From IMG/VR virus record IMGVR_UViG_3300044692_000034, positions 1 to 64,000 of that record: a stretch of DNA of 64,000 bases. The stretch is one strand, 5' to 3'. The stretch comes from a virus. Below are positions 21,347 to 27,997 of the stretch, piece after piece (the stretch's first letter is position 1; each line of letters begins with the position of its first letter). The notes under the pieces were generated by a model, which saw only the letters and a program-made list of their open reading frames with translations, was not told the origin of the DNA and did no database searches. The position numbers and the translations under genes are program-made.

Positions 21347-21660
21347 GGCATCCGCCACCGGCGCGGGCGGGAGTCGCGCACACGAACCACGAGTCCGCGC
21401 TTCTCCAACGTCCCGAGCACGACGTACGCATTCGGGTAGTCGTAGTTCAGGGCGCCTGCAATCTCGTTCGTCGTGTACCCGTTTGGCTTGTCGTGCTCCG
21501 CAAGCCATTCGACAAAGCGAGCCTGCGCAGACCCGAGCTGATGCGTCTCCTCTTCTCCTCCGAGCGCTTGCGCTAGCGCGATGTGCGCACGGCCGACAGC
21601 GGCATGGAAGTCGGCGTACGCTTGCCGGGTCGAGTCGTCTGGCGGTAGGTCGGTGGGCAT
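21343..21660 (-). CDS. winged-helix (MarR/ArsR-like) DNA-binding protein
   Basis: 105 residues, leaderless ATG 21660. The C-terminal 55 residues have the winged-helix order: helix QARFVEWLAEHD, helix TTNEIAGALNY, recognition helix DYPNAYVVLGTLEKRG, then wing LVVRVRDSRPRRW. The first 45 residues are acidic and helical, perhaps for dimerisation. A transcription-regulator role is inferred. Confidence 0.75.
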   Translation of the reverse strand: MPTDLPPDDSTRQAYADFHAAVGRAHIALAQALGGEEETHQLGSAQARFVEWLAEHDKPNGYTTNEIAGALNYDYPNAYVVLGTLEKRGLVVRVRDSRPRRWRMP

Positions 21661-21667
21661 AGAACGA

Positions 21668-21696
21668 AGGCTATATGCTGGTTATGGTCGTAGCAA
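21668..21696 (-). promoter_or_regulatory. leaderless promoter for ATG 21660
   Basis: The boxes are -35 TTGCTA (21691-21696), a 17-bp spacer and -10 TAGCCT (21668-21673). Confidence 0.7.
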
Positions 21697-21715
21697 AAAG
21701 GAAGGTTCGTAGCGC

Positions 21716-21883
21716 GTAGCAAGCGGCCGGACCCCGTAGCGACGCCCGGTGCCCGGCGGCCCCTGGCAAACGATCCGAGCACAGGGACGGCGAGGCAGTA
21801 GCGGCGCGAGCCGGTAGGAGATCGCCGCTGGTCAGGCGGCACCGGCATAGGGCGCGATGGGCTTGGAGTCGGCCGCTTGCTAC
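21716..21883. repeat. 13-bp inverted repeat bracketing a gene-free segment
   Basis: GTAGCAAGCGGCC (21716-21728) and its exact complement (21871-21883) enclose 142 bp without a convincing gene. The right arm overlaps the stop of the 21880-22293 gene. A minus-strand frame from ATG 21848 runs through but is Arg/Pro-rich and overlaps the next gene. Confidence 0.6.
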
Positions 21884-22293
21884 GGGTTACGAACCTTGTA
21901 GTCCTTTGTGGCCTCGCGGCCTTGGTCGGTGATGCGGTACTGATGCTTCCCGGCGCGCACCAGCTTCACATCGACGTGGCGTAGGGTGCGGCCCTTCCTG
22001 AGGCATCGGTTGACCTGGGACTGGCTCAATCCGGTGCCGTTCTTGAGCGTGATCACTGCTGCGTAGCTGTGCTTCGCCAGCTCCGCTAGAACCTGGAAGT
22101 ACGCCCGGTCGCTGACCCTGATCTCCTCCGCCGGAGTAGCGGTGGTGAACCCGTTGACCGCCGCAAGCACTGCCTGCGCCGCATCGACTTCCACCTGCGC
22201 CTCGTCTCGCACCCTGGTGAAGTAGTCGAGACGCTGCTTCGCTGCGTTGCGCAGGTCATCGAAGGACGGCAGCTCGGGAAGGTCGTCGCTCAT
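21880..22293 (-). CDS. winged-helix protein with helical N-terminus
   Basis: 137 residues. ATG 22293 overlaps the previous stop (ATGA). Residues 1-55 form a helical, probably coiled-coil region. The C-terminal part reads FQVLAELAKHSYAAVITLKN, then GLSQSQVNRCLRKG, then HVDVKLVRAGKHQYRITDQG, the helix-turn-helix and wing of a winged-helix domain. It may be a regulator or DNA-binding protein. The partner and operator are unknown. Confidence 0.75.
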   Translation of the reverse strand: MSDDLPELPSFDDLRNAAKQRLDYFTRVRDEAQVEVDAAQAVLAAVNGFTTATPAEEIRVSDRAYFQVLAELAKHSYAAVITLKNGTGLSQSQVNRCLRKGRTLRHVDVKLVRAGKHQYRITDQGREATKDYKVRNP

Positions 22294-22415
22294 CGGTGTC
22301 CTTGTAGAGACGTCGCCGCCGCCGATACGAGCCCCGCCACAGGACCCGGACCGGCGGCGACGTTGGCCCTAGTTGCCCACCGGGCCAAGATCGAATAGTG
22401 GTGCGTGGTGGGCAT
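22290..22415 (-). CDS. 41-residue leaderless peptide
   Basis: It starts MPTTHHYSILARWATRAN at ATG 22415. Ala/Gly-rich and weakly hydrophobic, without a clear membrane helix. It ends in an ATGA overlap with the winged-helix gene and may mainly feed ribosomes to it. Confidence 0.65.
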   Translation of the reverse strand: MPTTHHYSILARWATRANVAAGPGPVAGLVSAAATSLQGHR

Positions 22416-22422
22416 GCTCAAG

Positions 22423-22451
22423 AAGTTAGCGGCGCGGTTTAGTCGCTGCAA
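22423..22451 (-). promoter_or_regulatory. leaderless promoter for ATG 22415
   Basis: The boxes are -35 TTGCAG (22446-22451), a 17-bp spacer and -10 TAACTT (22423-22428). The upstream stop TGA is at 22456. Confidence 0.7.
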
Positions 22452-22455
22452 GCGC

Positions 22456-22617
22456 TCAGGCGCGGAGGCCCCAAACGGCAATCGCTACGAGCATCACGCA
22501 GGCGATCACAATGTACGCGCCAAGGACAGACGGGTCATCCGCAAACCTGCCGACGCTCACAACGCCGTACACCACACTGAACACGATCACGAGCCAACAG
22601 CATGTCCTGTTGCTCAT
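22456..22617 (-). CDS. 53-residue membrane protein
   Basis: ATG 22617 overlaps the previous stop (ATGA). Two transmembrane helices (WLVIVFSVVYGVVSVG and AYIVIACVMLVAIAVWG) are joined by an acidic loop (RFADDPS). No family is recognised. Confidence 0.65.
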   Translation of the reverse strand: MSNRTCCWLVIVFSVVYGVVSVGRFADDPSVLGAYIVIACVMLVAIAVWGLRA

Positions 22618-22817
22618 CGGAGCACCCGCGCATCTCCGAAGTCATGCTTGAAGAACGCACGGCCAGTGTTGCTGTGTCCGTCCGGACCTGTAATCAGGAT
22701 GCGGTCGTCGTACGGTTGGTCGTGGCGCATCATCCCCACGTAGGAGTGACCGTACCGGTCCATGACACAGACCCAGACTCCCCCTTCGACACGCTGCTTT
22801 GTTTCCTCGAAAGTCAT
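22614..22817 (-). CDS. 67-residue protein
   Basis: ATG 22817 overlaps the previous stop (ATGA). Beta-rich (GVWVCVMDRYGHSYVGMM) with many His/Asp, possibly a small barrel. No family is recognised. Confidence 0.75.
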   Translation of the reverse strand: MTFEETKQRVEGGVWVCVMDRYGHSYVGMMRHDQPYDDRILITGPDGHSNTGRAFFKHDFGDARVLR

Positions 22818-23080
22818 CGACGTATGCTGCTGATGCTCTCGACGTTCTCTGCGACGAACTTGGCGTACACGACTCCTTGACCCGAGCCGACGAACATAAC
22901 CTTCTGGATCGTCAGCTTGTGCCACGCGTAGTTGATCCAGTGATGTATGGGTGCGTCTGTCGGAGGCTCCAACGACTTGTCTTCGAACTGTGATGGATCG
23001 AGCCTGTACGTGGCTCCCGAGACAGTCCGAATGACCAGCGTCGGCGCAGGCGTGGGCTCGGATTCAGGAGTGGTGGGCAT
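22814..23080 (-). CDS. 88-residue leaderless protein
   Basis: It starts MPTTPESEPTPAPT at ATG 23080. A Pro-rich N-terminus leads to a compact domain (LVIRTVSGATYRLDPSQF, then VMFVGSGQGVVYAKFV). The strand pattern hints at a small beta barrel. No family is recognised. Confidence 0.75.
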   Translation of the reverse strand: MPTTPESEPTPAPTLVIRTVSGATYRLDPSQFEDKSLEPPTDAPIHHWINYAWHKLTIQKVMFVGSGQGVVYAKFVAENVESISSIRR

Positions 23081-23086
23081 GCCAGA

Positions 23087-23115
23087 AGACTACGGTGCCG
23101 TACTGGTCAGGGCAA
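23087..23115 (-). promoter_or_regulatory. leaderless promoter for ATG 23080
   Basis: The boxes are -35 TTGCCC (23110-23115), a 17-bp spacer and -10 TAGTCT (23087-23092). CTGAACGTT contains the stop of the 23127-23339 gene. Confidence 0.75.
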
Positions 23116-23126
23116 GGCCCTAACGT

Positions 23127-23339
23127 TCAGAGCACTACCCACCGGCCGCACACGACAGACAAGATGCGGCCATCGGCGTGCTCATCCGGTGTCATCGCAG
23201 GCCCCGGCATGCGGCCGATTTCGCTTCGCCAAGCACTGCTGTTGAGCATCTTGAACGCCGCAGCGTCCGCGCCGTCCTCGAACTCCCCAACCACAGGCAG
23301 GCCGGTCAGGGAGTACAGGACGACGCGGAAGCGGTTCAT
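23127..23339 (-). CDS. 70-residue protein
   Basis: ATG 23339 follows the upstream TAG directly (TAGATG). Small alpha/beta pattern (RFRVVLYSLTGLPVVGEF, helix ADAAAFKMLN, then RILSVVCGRWVVL). No family is recognised. Confidence 0.75.
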   Translation of the reverse strand: MNRFRVVLYSLTGLPVVGEFEDGADAAAFKMLNSSAWRSEIGRMPGPAMTPDEHADGRILSVVCGRWVVL

Positions 23340-23687
23340 CTAGCGGCCGTGCGCGGCCGACATGATGGTGTCGTGGGCGGTCTGCGCGGCGCTGAGCGCG
23401 AGCACCGCCGAGAGGTACAGCTCGTCGGTGTCCTCGCCCTCGGTCGCCGGGTTGACCCAGACCGGCTTGCGGGTGCTGAGGTCGACGATCATGACGACGC
23501 CGAGGGTGTGCGGGTCGCCGTTCTCCCCGAGAGAGAGGACCACGCACTCCAGCGGGTTCTCGATGTCACGGAACGGGTGGTCGACGAACGCGTTGTAGAC
23601 CGCGAGGCTCGTCACGGACATGCTGGAGCGCGAGAACACGTGCGGATCGATCTGCGGCCCGTTGTACTGCTCGTCTGGTGTGCTCAT
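23340..23687 (-). CDS. 115-residue leaderless protein
   Basis: It starts MSTPDEQYNGPQ at ATG 23687, an exception to the Met-Pro rule. A central beta region (LECVVLSLGENGDPHTLGVV) is followed by a helical C-terminus (LYLSAVLALSAAQTAHDTI). No family is recognised. Confidence 0.75.
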   Translation of the reverse strand: MSTPDEQYNGPQIDPHVFSRSSMSVTSLAVYNAFVDHPFRDIENPLECVVLSLGENGDPHTLGVVMIVDLSTRKPVWVNPATEGEDTDELYLSAVLALSAAQTAHDTIMSAAHGR

Positions 23688-23694
23688 ACCCACC

Positions 23695-23723
23695 AACGTA
23701 TGCGCCACGCCACATCCGGGCAA
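23695..23723 (-). promoter_or_regulatory. leaderless promoter for ATG 23687
   Basis: The boxes are -35 TTGCCC (23718-23723), a 17-bp spacer and -10 TACGTT (23695-23700), 7 nt before the ATG. Confidence 0.6.
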
Positions 23724-23752
23724 GGGCTAGTGTTCAGACACCGACAAGGCTT

Positions 23753-23944
23753 CTACTTCGAACGTTTTAGGTTGGCACCGCATCCGTTGCACTTCAATCG
23801 TTTGGGCATAACAACTGCGCCCAGCCCGATCGTTGCTACGCCTAGCAGCTTCGCCTTCCCTGTTCTTTTGACGGTGAACGAGTTCTTAGCCCCACACCGA
23901 GGACAGCAAACGTTGCCATCGTCGTCGACAATCGTCTTCTTCAT
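23753..23944 (-). CDS. 63-residue zinc ribbon with membrane-like middle
   Basis: ATG 23944 overlaps the previous stop (ATGA). CCPRCGAKN and CNGCGANLK form the four-Cys ribbon. Between them lies a basic then hydrophobic stretch (KLLGVATIGLGAVVM). Such LITAF-like layouts occur in small membrane-associated zinc proteins. Assignment is tentative. Confidence 0.7.
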   Translation of the reverse strand: MKKTIVDDDGNVCCPRCGAKNSFTVKRTGKAKLLGVATIGLGAVVMPKRLKCNGCGANLKRSK

Positions 23945-24171
23945 GCGGACACCCTCTCGACCAGCTTTTCGGCTTGCGCTCGTGTGATGCGGTACGCCTT
24001 GAGCCCTTCCATGAGCGGCCCATCAACGATCCACGTATCGGATGGGAAGAGGTTGTGGTATTCGCTCGTGCCACCGTAGAACGCGCCGAGGATGACGCAC
24101 GCCGGGCGCATCGCCTCGATGTTGAAGACGATGACGCCTTCGTCTGGTAGCGGTCTAGTTCCGAGGGGCAT
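23941..24171 (-). CDS. 76-residue protein, paralogue of 26006-26236
   Basis: ATG 24171 lies in the end of the previous gene. The core MRPACVILGAFYGGTSEYHN, the WIV strand and the basic helical end align along the whole length with the protein at 26006-26236, so the two arose by duplication. No wider family is recognised. Conserved Cys, Tyr and His in the core could form a small binding site. Confidence 0.8.
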   Translation of the reverse strand: MPLGTRPLPDEGVIVFNIEAMRPACVILGAFYGGTSEYHNLFPSDTWIVDGPLMEGLKAYRITRAQAEKLVERVSA

Positions 24172-24397
24172 ATGGTTCTGGGTCGTGCGCGTTGAGCGGC
24201 CTCATCATGACAACGTCCTCGCGGGCGATCGCTAGCTCGTGGGCGTTGCCGGTCGTGTCGCACGAATGGTTGTAGGTTGCCCGGGTCATGCCGGTCTTGC
24301 GCATAAGTTCAGCAGCAGAACGCGCGATCATGACGCACCTGACTTGCACCCCATGATGCATGTCGGTCCACCCGTAAACCTTCAGTTCTCGTGTCAT
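24155..24397 (-). CDS. 80-residue protein
   Basis: ATG 24397 overlaps the previous stop (ATGA). Strand KVYGWTDMHHGVQVRCVMI then a helix (SAAELMRKTGMTRATYNHSC) and Asn/His-rich end. The shape recalls small phage proteins without a named family. Confidence 0.75.
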   Translation of the reverse strand: MTRELKVYGWTDMHHGVQVRCVMIARSAAELMRKTGMTRATYNHSCDTTGNAHELAIAREDVVMMRPLNAHDPEPYAPRN

Positions 24398-24582
24398 GCC
24401 GGGCGTACCTCGTCCCAGCGCAGCATTCGCGGAGACGCCTCACCGTCAAATAGCACATAGATGAAGCATCCGCTGTGCTCGTACCCGGCGATCTCTCCTT
24501 CCGCTCCAGCGGGCAGAACTCCGTAGCTGTCGTAGAGAGACACGCGCCAGCCGTCCATCCCATTACGCCAACGTGAGTCCAT
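24394..24582 (-). CDS. 62-residue protein
   Basis: ATG 24582 overlaps the upstream TGA (TGATG). WRVSLYDSYGVLPAGAEGEI, then FIYVLFDGEASPRML, is consistent with a small SH3-like barrel. No family is recognised. Confidence 0.75.
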   Translation of the reverse strand: MDSRWRNGMDGWRVSLYDSYGVLPAGAEGEIAGYEHSGCFIYVLFDGEASPRMLRWDEVRPA

Positions 24583-24905
24583 CAGCGTTCGGCCACGCCA
24601 CCGCATTCGGGCTGACTGGCGGCGATGCGATCCGCCAACTGCCGCCACTTGTCGCCGAGCTGCATGTCGAACGTCTCGGCCGCCTCGCGCCGGATCAGGG
24701 CCACGATGCGCTCGCGCTCAGCCTCCACGGCCCCCGCCAGTCGGTCTGCGCGGACGTACTTGACCGAGCGCACGTTGTCCGGGCACTCGTGCCGACGGCC
24801 GGTCTTCTCGCACCAGGACGGGTGGAACCGCAGGTGCTCGTTGCAGTCCGGGCAGACGTTGACCTTGATCGATTCAGGCCCGATAACACGCGTTGTGTCG
24901 CTCAT
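24582..24905 (-). CDS. 107-residue protein with N-terminal zinc site
   Basis: ATG 24905 overlaps the previous stop (ATGA). VCPDCNEHLRFHPSWCEK and RHECPDN give a likely zinc site. The rest is a long charged helix (LAGAVEAERERIVALIRREA), possibly a coiled coil. No family is recognised. Confidence 0.75.
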   Translation of the reverse strand: MSDTTRVIGPESIKVNVCPDCNEHLRFHPSWCEKTGRRHECPDNVRSVKYVRADRLAGAVEAERERIVALIRREAAETFDMQLGDKWRQLADRIAASQPECGGVAER

Positions 24906-25159
24906 CGCCTACTGCTCCCAAGGGCGGCATGGACCTTCGCCAACACCGCGCTCCGGCGGTCGGCGACCTGCGTCTCCGTGTCGTCGGTCAGCGGGCGGCG
25001 AAAGTAGTCCTCGACCGCCTGCACGACCCGAAACAGCAGCGCCCCACTCGCGCGGGCCTCCATCTCCCGCTGTGGACCGGCATCGTCGCGCTGATCCATC
25101 GCCACGCGGACGGCTCCGCTCGGGAAGCGCAGCATCCACCAACGCTCGATATTGCTCAT
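24902..25159 (-). CDS. 85-residue protein
   Basis: ATG 25159 overlaps the previous stop (ATGA). A strand start (RWWMLRFPSGAVRVAM) leads to helices (LLFRVVQAVEDYFRR, RRSAVLAKVHAALG). No family is recognised. Confidence 0.75.
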   Translation of the reverse strand: MSNIERWWMLRFPSGAVRVAMDQRDDAGPQREMEARASGALLFRVVQAVEDYFRRPLTDDTETQVADRRSAVLAKVHAALGSSRR

Positions 25160-25545
25160 TCGGTCGTCTCCTGCGCCGTGTTGAGGGCGGTCACTATCTG
25201 CTCGTCGGTCGCATCGATCGGGAGATGGATGCCGTGCTCACGCAGCAGGTCAGCGGCGAGATCGCGACCAGATCGCGGCTTGGCCTCGATCGTCGTCCCG
25301 TCAGGAAGCGAGACCGTGCCGCCCTGCTCGGTGAGGTCGGCGAGACGATTCATCAGGTCTTCGTCAGCCGGGACGTCGAGAGCGCGGAGCGCGGTCCAGA
25401 ACTCGCGCGCCTCCAGCGTCACGACAGCCCGAGAGGAGACCACCGTGTCGATGCCCTCAGGGCTCGCGATACCGGCACGGTCGCGTGAACGCTTGGCCGC
25501 CGCGCCGAGTGGGCTCGGCCGCGTCGTGGTGATCAGGAACGGCAT
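25156..25545 (-). CDS. 129-residue protein
   Basis: I choose ATG 25545 because GGAG lies 6 nt upstream. An in-frame ATG at 25557 has no site. Acidic helical protein (FWTALRALDVPADEDLMNRL) with a strand/turn region (GGTVSLPDGTTIEAKP). No family is recognised. Second in the unit headed by ATG 25973. Confidence 0.7.
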   Translation of the reverse strand: MPFLITTTRPSPLGAAAKRSRDRAGIASPEGIDTVVSSRAVVTLEAREFWTALRALDVPADEDLMNRLADLTEQGGTVSLPDGTTIEAKPRSGRDLAADLLREHGIHLPIDATDEQIVTALNTAQETTE

Positions 25546-25571
25546 CAATTGCTCCATCGGTCACAGTAGCA

Positions 25572-25973
25572 TTAGCCGACCAGCCAGACGCAGAAGAAGG
25601 CTTCGAGTAACACGAGTCCGGCTGTGACAGCCGCTTGGTGACGGACGTGCTTGCACGTGCGGGCGCCGAGCGCTCCAGCGGCCACGCTCCCGGCGCCTAC
25701 GGCAACGTGGTACAGGGTGTCTGGACGGCGGCTACCCGTGGCAAGGAGCACGAGCAGGACTCCAGTGAGCAGCAGCGCATACGGCACGGTTCCGTGCGGA
25801 AGTCTCGACTTGCGCGGCAACGGACCACGATCGGCGGCAGTCTTGAAATCGACGAGCCACATGACCTTGCCGTTCTCAAGAAGACCAGCGGCTTCGAAGT
25901 ACATGTCGGCGGGAGGTAGGTCCTGCTCGTGCCACGGCTCACGCGGCGGAGGAGGAGGGAAGGCGGCAGGCAT
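25572..25973 (-). CDS. 133-residue leaderless membrane protein
   Basis: It starts MPAAFPPPPPREPW at ATG 25973. A Pro-rich soluble N-terminus of about 60 residues precedes three hydrophobic segments (LLLTGVLLVLLATG, VGAGSVAAGALGA, LVLLEAFFCVWLVG). Probably a small integral membrane protein. No family is recognised. Confidence 0.75.
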   Translation of the reverse strand: MPAAFPPPPPREPWHEQDLPPADMYFEAAGLLENGKVMWLVDFKTAADRGPLPRKSRLPHGTVPYALLLTGVLLVLLATGSRRPDTLYHVAVGAGSVAAGALGARTCKHVRHQAAVTAGLVLLEAFFCVWLVG

Positions 25974-25980
25974 GCAAGAA

Positions 25981-26009
25981 AGACTACGCAGCCGGCACAA
26001 TCAATTCAA
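25981..26009 (-). promoter_or_regulatory. leaderless promoter for ATG 25973
   Basis: The boxes are -35 TTGAAT (26004-26009), a 17-bp spacer and -10 TAGTCT (25981-25986). The -35 box overlaps the stop codon of the 26006-26236 gene. Confidence 0.7.
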
Positions 26010-26236
26010 CGTATTAGTTTCGTTACACGCTTCACAAGCTCTTCGACCTGGCCGCGTCGAATCTTGTACAGCTTGAGCCCCGCGACCTCGTCCCCCTGGA
26101 CGATCCACGACTCGACAGGAAACGCGTTGTGATACTCACTCGTCGCACCGTACGCGGCCGCAAGGATCACGCACGCCGGCCGCATCTCCTCGACGTTGAA
26201 CATGATGTAACCCTCGTCGGGCAGTTCCCTCTTCAT
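26006..26236 (-). CDS. 76-residue protein, paralogue of 23941-24171
   Basis: ATG 26236 overlaps the previous stop (ATGA) with GGGGAG just upstream, which favours it over an earlier in-frame GTG. LPDEGYIMFNVEEMRPACVI, ATSEYHNAFP and the end QVEELVKRV align with the protein 23941-24171. The function is unknown. The pair lies about 2 kb apart in successive operons. Confidence 0.8.
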   Translation of the reverse strand: MKRELPDEGYIMFNVEEMRPACVILAAAYGATSEYHNAFPVESWIVQGDEVAGLKLYKIRRGQVEELVKRVTKLIR

Positions 26237-26445
26237 ACTCCCCACCAGAGGTAGCGACCTATCTCGTCGTAGTGTGATGGGTCGGAGCGCAGCGGCCCAA
26301 CCTGCCCCGGGTCATCGACTGCTGCTAGGTACGGCTTCTGCCACCCGAAGCGCACGTCAAAGACGCCAGCGCCGTACCACGCCATCCCTTCGAGGTATAG
26401 CCCGAACGGCTTGATCGGCACCAGCAGGGACAGCAGCCAGTTCAT
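26233..26445 (-). CDS. 70-residue protein with hydrophobic N-terminus
   Basis: ATG 26445 overlaps the previous stop (ATGA). Residues 1-25 are hydrophobic (MNWLLSLLVPIKPFGLYLEG), possibly a short anchor. The rest is aromatic and acidic (YDEIGRYLWWGV). No family is recognised. Confidence 0.7.
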   Translation of the reverse strand: MNWLLSLLVPIKPFGLYLEGMAWYGAGVFDVRFGWQKPYLAAVDDPGQVGPLRSDPSHYDEIGRYLWWGV

Positions 26446-26690
26446 ACGGCCACGCGAGCACCCTCGGCCACGAGGGTGAGCCGCCACGAGATCACGTCCA
26501 CGAAACGGATGGAGCGCCGGAAGTCGCCCTGCACAACGATGAACGTGTGCTGGTTGCCGGTGCCGGCGAGTTCCACCTTCTTGTCGACAAGCCCGTAGAA
26601 CGAGCCATCGGCATCACCGATCGTGCACGTGAAGAGCCCTCCGTGCTCCGCCGCGAGCCGCACAGCAGCATGGAGGCCGATCTGGTTCAC
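26442..26690 (-). CDS. 82-residue protein
   Basis: GTG 26690 overlaps the stop of the winged-helix gene. Mostly beta (GLFTCTIGDADGSFYGLVD, TFIVVQGDFRRSIRF). It may be a small barrel. No family is recognised. Confidence 0.75.
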   Translation of the reverse strand: MNQIGLHAAVRLAAEHGGLFTCTIGDADGSFYGLVDKKVELAGTGNQHTFIVVQGDFRRSIRFVDVISWRLTLVAEGARVAV

Positions 26691-26881
26691 CGCTCGACGA
26701 CCACTCCCCAGCCGGAGCCGATGCGCTGCACCAGGTCCCTGCGCGTCAACTCTTCGAACGAGCGGTACACGTCCGACTCCTCGACCGTGGTGTCCTGGAT
26801 GACCTGCTGGATGGTCGCCCCGGGATGCTCACGCAGGTAGCTGACGACCCGCTGCATGGACGATGTTTCGTTCTGTGTCAT
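26687..26881 (-). CDS. 64-residue winged-helix protein
   Basis: ATG 26881 has AGGAAT and AGGG upstream and no coupling partner, so it starts its own translation. The whole protein is a minimal winged helix: helix MQRVVSYLREHPG, helix TIQQVIQDTTV, recognition helix ESDVYRSFEELTRRD, wing LVQRIGSGWGVVVE. This is the layout of MarR/GntR-type DNA-binding domains. A small regulator is likely, with unknown targets. Confidence 0.8.
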   Translation of the reverse strand: MTQNETSSMQRVVSYLREHPGATIQQVIQDTTVEESDVYRSFEELTRRDLVQRIGSGWGVVVER

Positions 26882-26926
26882 GACCCTATTCCTAGTGCAT
26901 CTCGTTTACGTTCGAACCATCTCCGC

Positions 26927-27376
26927 TCATCTACCTGGCCGCTTCTGGTATTCGAAGCAAGTTCCATCAGGGAACTTGCTCAACGCTCTCCCGACGACCT
27001 CTCCTGCGCCGCGATTCTCAGAAGAGTTGACGTATCGAACATCGGCTCCACTGCCACCCTCCCGCGACGCAGCGATCGGGTACTCATCACGGTCGTACCC
27101 GTGCTTGGTGGGGATACCTTTGAGCGACTCCGACCGGTGCAGGTCTGCGTCGCCTCGGTCGATGTGCATGCGCCGTGGTTCGCCCTTGTCGATGGCGTCC
27201 CACGCATGGCCGAGGATGTGCGGGTACTTCGTGTAGCTCAGGTTGACGACGACGCAGTGTTCCTGTTTCGCCGGCGACGCGGTTACCGGCTTTGTGCTCG
27301 GCTTGTCATGCCAGAAGAACAACGCGACGAGCACGACCGCGATGAACGCGTATGGTGATGCCATGCGCCCGCGCAC
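26927..27376 (-). CDS. secreted NucA/NucB-type deoxyribonuclease
   Basis: 149 residues from GTG 27376, which overlaps the previous TAG. ATG 27364 is an alternative. A hydrophobic signal or anchor (YAFIAVVLVALFFW) is followed by the NucA/NucB core: YPHILGHAWD, then KHGYDRDEYPIA, then GGSGADVRYVNSSENRGAG and a final GTCFEYQ. Bacterial members are extracellular DNases of sporulation and competence. A phage copy could digest DNA at or outside the membrane. The conserved H, D-x-x-E-Y-P and E-N residues are all present. Confidence 0.85.
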   Translation of the reverse strand: MRGRMASPYAFIAVVLVALFFWHDKPSTKPVTASPAKQEHCVVVNLSYTKYPHILGHAWDAIDKGEPRRMHIDRGDADLHRSESLKGIPTKHGYDRDEYPIAASREGGSGADVRYVNSSENRGAGEVVGRALSKFPDGTCFEYQKRPGR

Positions 27377-27486
27377 TAATGCACCGTCACAAGATGCATC
27401 GCGACGACAAAGCACCACGGCAGGCACACCATGACGACAACGATCGCCGCCACGACGAGCATCAGCGTCCTAGGCGGGATGCTCAC
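27376..27486 (-). CDS. 36-residue membrane peptide
   Basis: GTG 27486 overlaps the previous TGA. After SIPPRT the rest is one hydrophobic helix (LMLVVAAIVVVMVCLPWCFV). Stop and start overlaps on both sides support it. Confidence 0.6.
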   Translation of the reverse strand: MSIPPRTLMLVVAAIVVVMVCLPWCFVVAMHLVTVH

Positions 27487-27635
27487 GCCTGCCGCCGCTG
27501 CCAGTAGTAGTACGCCCAGCAGAACATGACAAACAACCACGCGAGGGTGCACACGGCCGCGAGGTACCAGATGCGGTTTCCGTACACGTACAGCGTGAGC
27601 GCGATGAACGCGACACGCCAGAGCCACAGGCTCAT
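27483..27635 (-). CDS. 50-residue membrane protein
   Basis: ATG 27635 overlaps the previous stop (ATGA). Two hydrophobic aromatic segments (LWRVAFIALTLYVYG and YLAAVCTLAWLFVMFCW) end in QRRQA. No family is recognised. It lies between the nuclease and a leaderless gene and may assist envelope targeting. Confidence 0.65.
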   Translation of the reverse strand: MSLWLWRVAFIALTLYVYGNRIWYLAAVCTLAWLFVMFCWAYYYWQRRQA

Positions 27636-27961
27636 GCGACGTACTCCTCGGCGCGCATCGCGGCTTCCTCCATCTCGCGCTCCTGCACGAGCATGCTCGC
27701 GTACCGGGCCGGGTCGACCTGCTCCGTGAACTCCCAGTCCTCCACGATGTACAGCAGCTCCGCGTCGCCGTCGACGCGTTCGATGAGCCACTGGTTCTGC
27801 CACACGTACGCGCTCGGTTCGTACCGCTCGTACTCGACGACGTCGAACAGGCCGGTGATGCAGCATTCGCCGGCGGCGTGGAGGTCGGCGTGCTGTTCGT
27901 CGGAGACAACGGATGCGACGCAGCCGAGGAGGTAGACACGTTGTGGCATGGGGGTGGGCAT
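27632..27961 (-). CDS. 109-residue leaderless protein
   Basis: It starts MPTPMPQRVYLLG at ATG 27961. An acidic protein with Cys residues in the first half (GECCITG) and a very acidic helical end (EREMEEAAMRAEEY). It heads the four-gene unit that ends with the NucA/NucB-type nuclease. No family is recognised. Confidence 0.75.
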   Translation of the reverse strand: MPTPMPQRVYLLGCVASVVSDEQHADLHAAGECCITGLFDVVEYERYEPSAYVWQNQWLIERVDGDAELLYIVEDWEFTEQVDPARYASMLVQEREMEEAAMRAEEYVA

Positions 27962-27968
27962 GCTCCGA

Positions 27969-27997
27969 AGACTACGGGCCGCTAGCGGTCAACGCAA
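27969..27997 (-). promoter_or_regulatory. leaderless promoter inside a 10-bp inverted repeat, for ATG 27961
   Basis: The boxes are -35 TTGCGT (27992-27997), a 17-bp spacer and -10 TAGTCT (27969-27974). ACGGGCCGCT (27974-27983) pairs perfectly with 27997-28006. Confidence 0.8.

Noticed and set aside
21573-21848. 91-codon minus-strand frame between 21660 and 21880
   Set aside because: Pro/Arg-rich, runs through a promoter and into another gene. The segment looks non-coding.
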